Positions 63,097-64,000 of a stretch of DNA of 64,000 nt are shown in pieces. The translations under genes were made by a program, and so were the position numbers. The notes below the pieces were generated by a model. That model did no database searches. It was given only the letters and a program-made list of their open reading frames with translations, and was not told where the DNA came from. Source of the DNA: Acridotheres tristis (lineage: Eukaryota > Chordata > Aves > Passeriformes > Sturnidae); NCBI GenBank assembly GCA_037013685.1, contig CM072890.1:13097043-13161042 (forward strand), written 5' to 3'. The stretch's first letter is position 1. Every line of letters begins with the position of its first letter.

Positions 63097-63950
63097 ATTG
63101 GTAAAACAAAATTGTTACCCAATACTTTTACTCTTTTCACACAATAGTGGTTTCTTTTATACAGTTTTTACATGCTAATGGTGTGTTCTACATCATATTG
63201 CAGTTGTACTTTACTTCTTCTAGTGGTGAGGTAAGTTTGGTTGATTTTTTTTTTTTTTCACTTGTGAAAGCACAAGATAAAAGACAGCTGTTTAATATTA
63301 TAGAAATTATTTTTAAATGTGTCTTTTTTTATAATTAAGCAAAAAATCTATTGCTAGCTTTGTATAGTATATCCAGCGTTGAATCTCAGGATGCATTTTG
63401 TTGCAGGGCCAAAAAAGGGATTAATTCTCCCATACATAACTGTGACAGTAATATGAGAATACTGTGTTTGTTTCATATTCTAGCTAATGTTCAATTAAAA
63501 AAAAAAAAAGTTTGTTGCAGTAAAGTACTTGTAATCCACAATATTCTGTAGATTTATTGGAATAAGAATATTAACAGCTGTCAGGAATAATAGGGTTAAA
63601 CACATTTTTCCAGTGATAGTGCATTACTTCAGGTGAACCACAGCAAGTTTCTTCAGTATTATGCAGTTGAGTCATACCATTGGAATGTCGAGGTATTGGG
63701 GTGTTAGCAGAGCTGGCACTGTATACAGCTCATGTCTTTGCAGTAAGACTGGCTAGTACTCTGCAGCCGGTTGAAAGTTACAGCACTCCAGTAATACCTA
63801 TGGATAGACTGAGATTTTAGAAAATGGAGGGAAAACGCATGCCAATTTAGAAGTAAAAAAGAAAGCATTTTTCCAGTTGCTTTATTGACAGTGAAGTATA
63901 CTGTGCAGTGTCACTGATTTTCACATAAATCAGTGCAATCTTTTTAAAGC

Positions 63951-63956
63951 ATTAAA
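63951..63956 (+). terminator. ATTAAA poly(A) signal, distal candidate
   Basis: This common variant hexamer lies about 1.05 kb after the stop codon. The sequence after it is too short in this window to judge a downstream element. Confidence 0.3.
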
Positions 63957-64000
63957 GTTCTGAGACCCAAATGATTTAAGTACAACCAGTGATCAATTTT

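Larger units (their letters stand above)
62901..64000 (+). other. LGR4: LGR4 3' untranslated region (extends to or past the window end)
   Basis: AT-rich sequence after the TGA with several candidate poly(A) signals (62927, 63069, 63494, 63951) and one Pumilio-type site. Human LGR4 has a long 3' UTR, so much or all of this stretch is probably transcribed. The true cleavage site cannot be fixed from sequence alone, and the part after the used site would be intergenic. Confidence 0.7.

Noticed and set aside
1..64000. CRISPR arrays, operons, phage or other prokaryotic systems
   Set aside because: The spliced vertebrate gene, CR1/SINE content and intron density show a bird-like nuclear genome; no regularly spaced repeats were seen.

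Overview
The window is vertebrate nuclear DNA, AT-rich and intron-dominated. It holds most of one gene on the + strand: LGR4, the leucine-rich-repeat G-protein-coupled receptor for R-spondins. Seventeen coding exons (by human numbering, exons 2 to 18) can be placed to the base, because every junction has GT-AG ends, the phases agree, and the joined reading frame runs to a stop at 62898-62900. Together they encode about 889 residues. From memory of human LGR4 (951 residues), only exon 1 is missing, with the signal peptide and N-terminal Cys cap; it must lie upstream of base 1. No second protein-coding gene was found on either strand.

Layout. Positions 1-24150 are the 3' part of a very large intron 1. 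It holds two antisense CR1 LINE fragments, a CpG-rich patch with a GC box and a CRE-like site (about 13660-14110), a short tandem duplication, G/T-rich simple sequence, and a cluster of inverted repeats at 4.7-6.2 kb. Exons 2 to 4 are isolated 72-nt LRR exons (24151, 38145, 39693). Intron 4 (39765-49128) carries a tRNA-derived SINE and a probable solo retroviral LTR. From 49129 to 58693 the exons are dense: LRR exons 5 to 15, then hinge exons 16 and 17. Exon 18 (from 61624) encodes the last hinge residues, the whole seven-helix domain and the C-terminal tail. The 3' UTR runs from 62901 to or past the window end.

Organism. CR1 fragments point to a bird or other sauropsid. The SINE at 41507-41636 has a tRNA-Ile-like head and a CR1-like tail, which resembles the songbird TguSINE1 family and suggests a passerine. 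This lineage call is inference.

No novel multi-gene system is visible. The points most worth a second look are the CpG-rich patch in intron 1 (possible alternative promoter or enhancer), the inverted-repeat cluster at 4.7-6.2 kb, the 85-nt intron 8, the rapidly changing hinge encoded by exons 16 and 17, the poly(A) signal 27 nt after the stop codon, and the uniform antisense orientation of all four retroelements.
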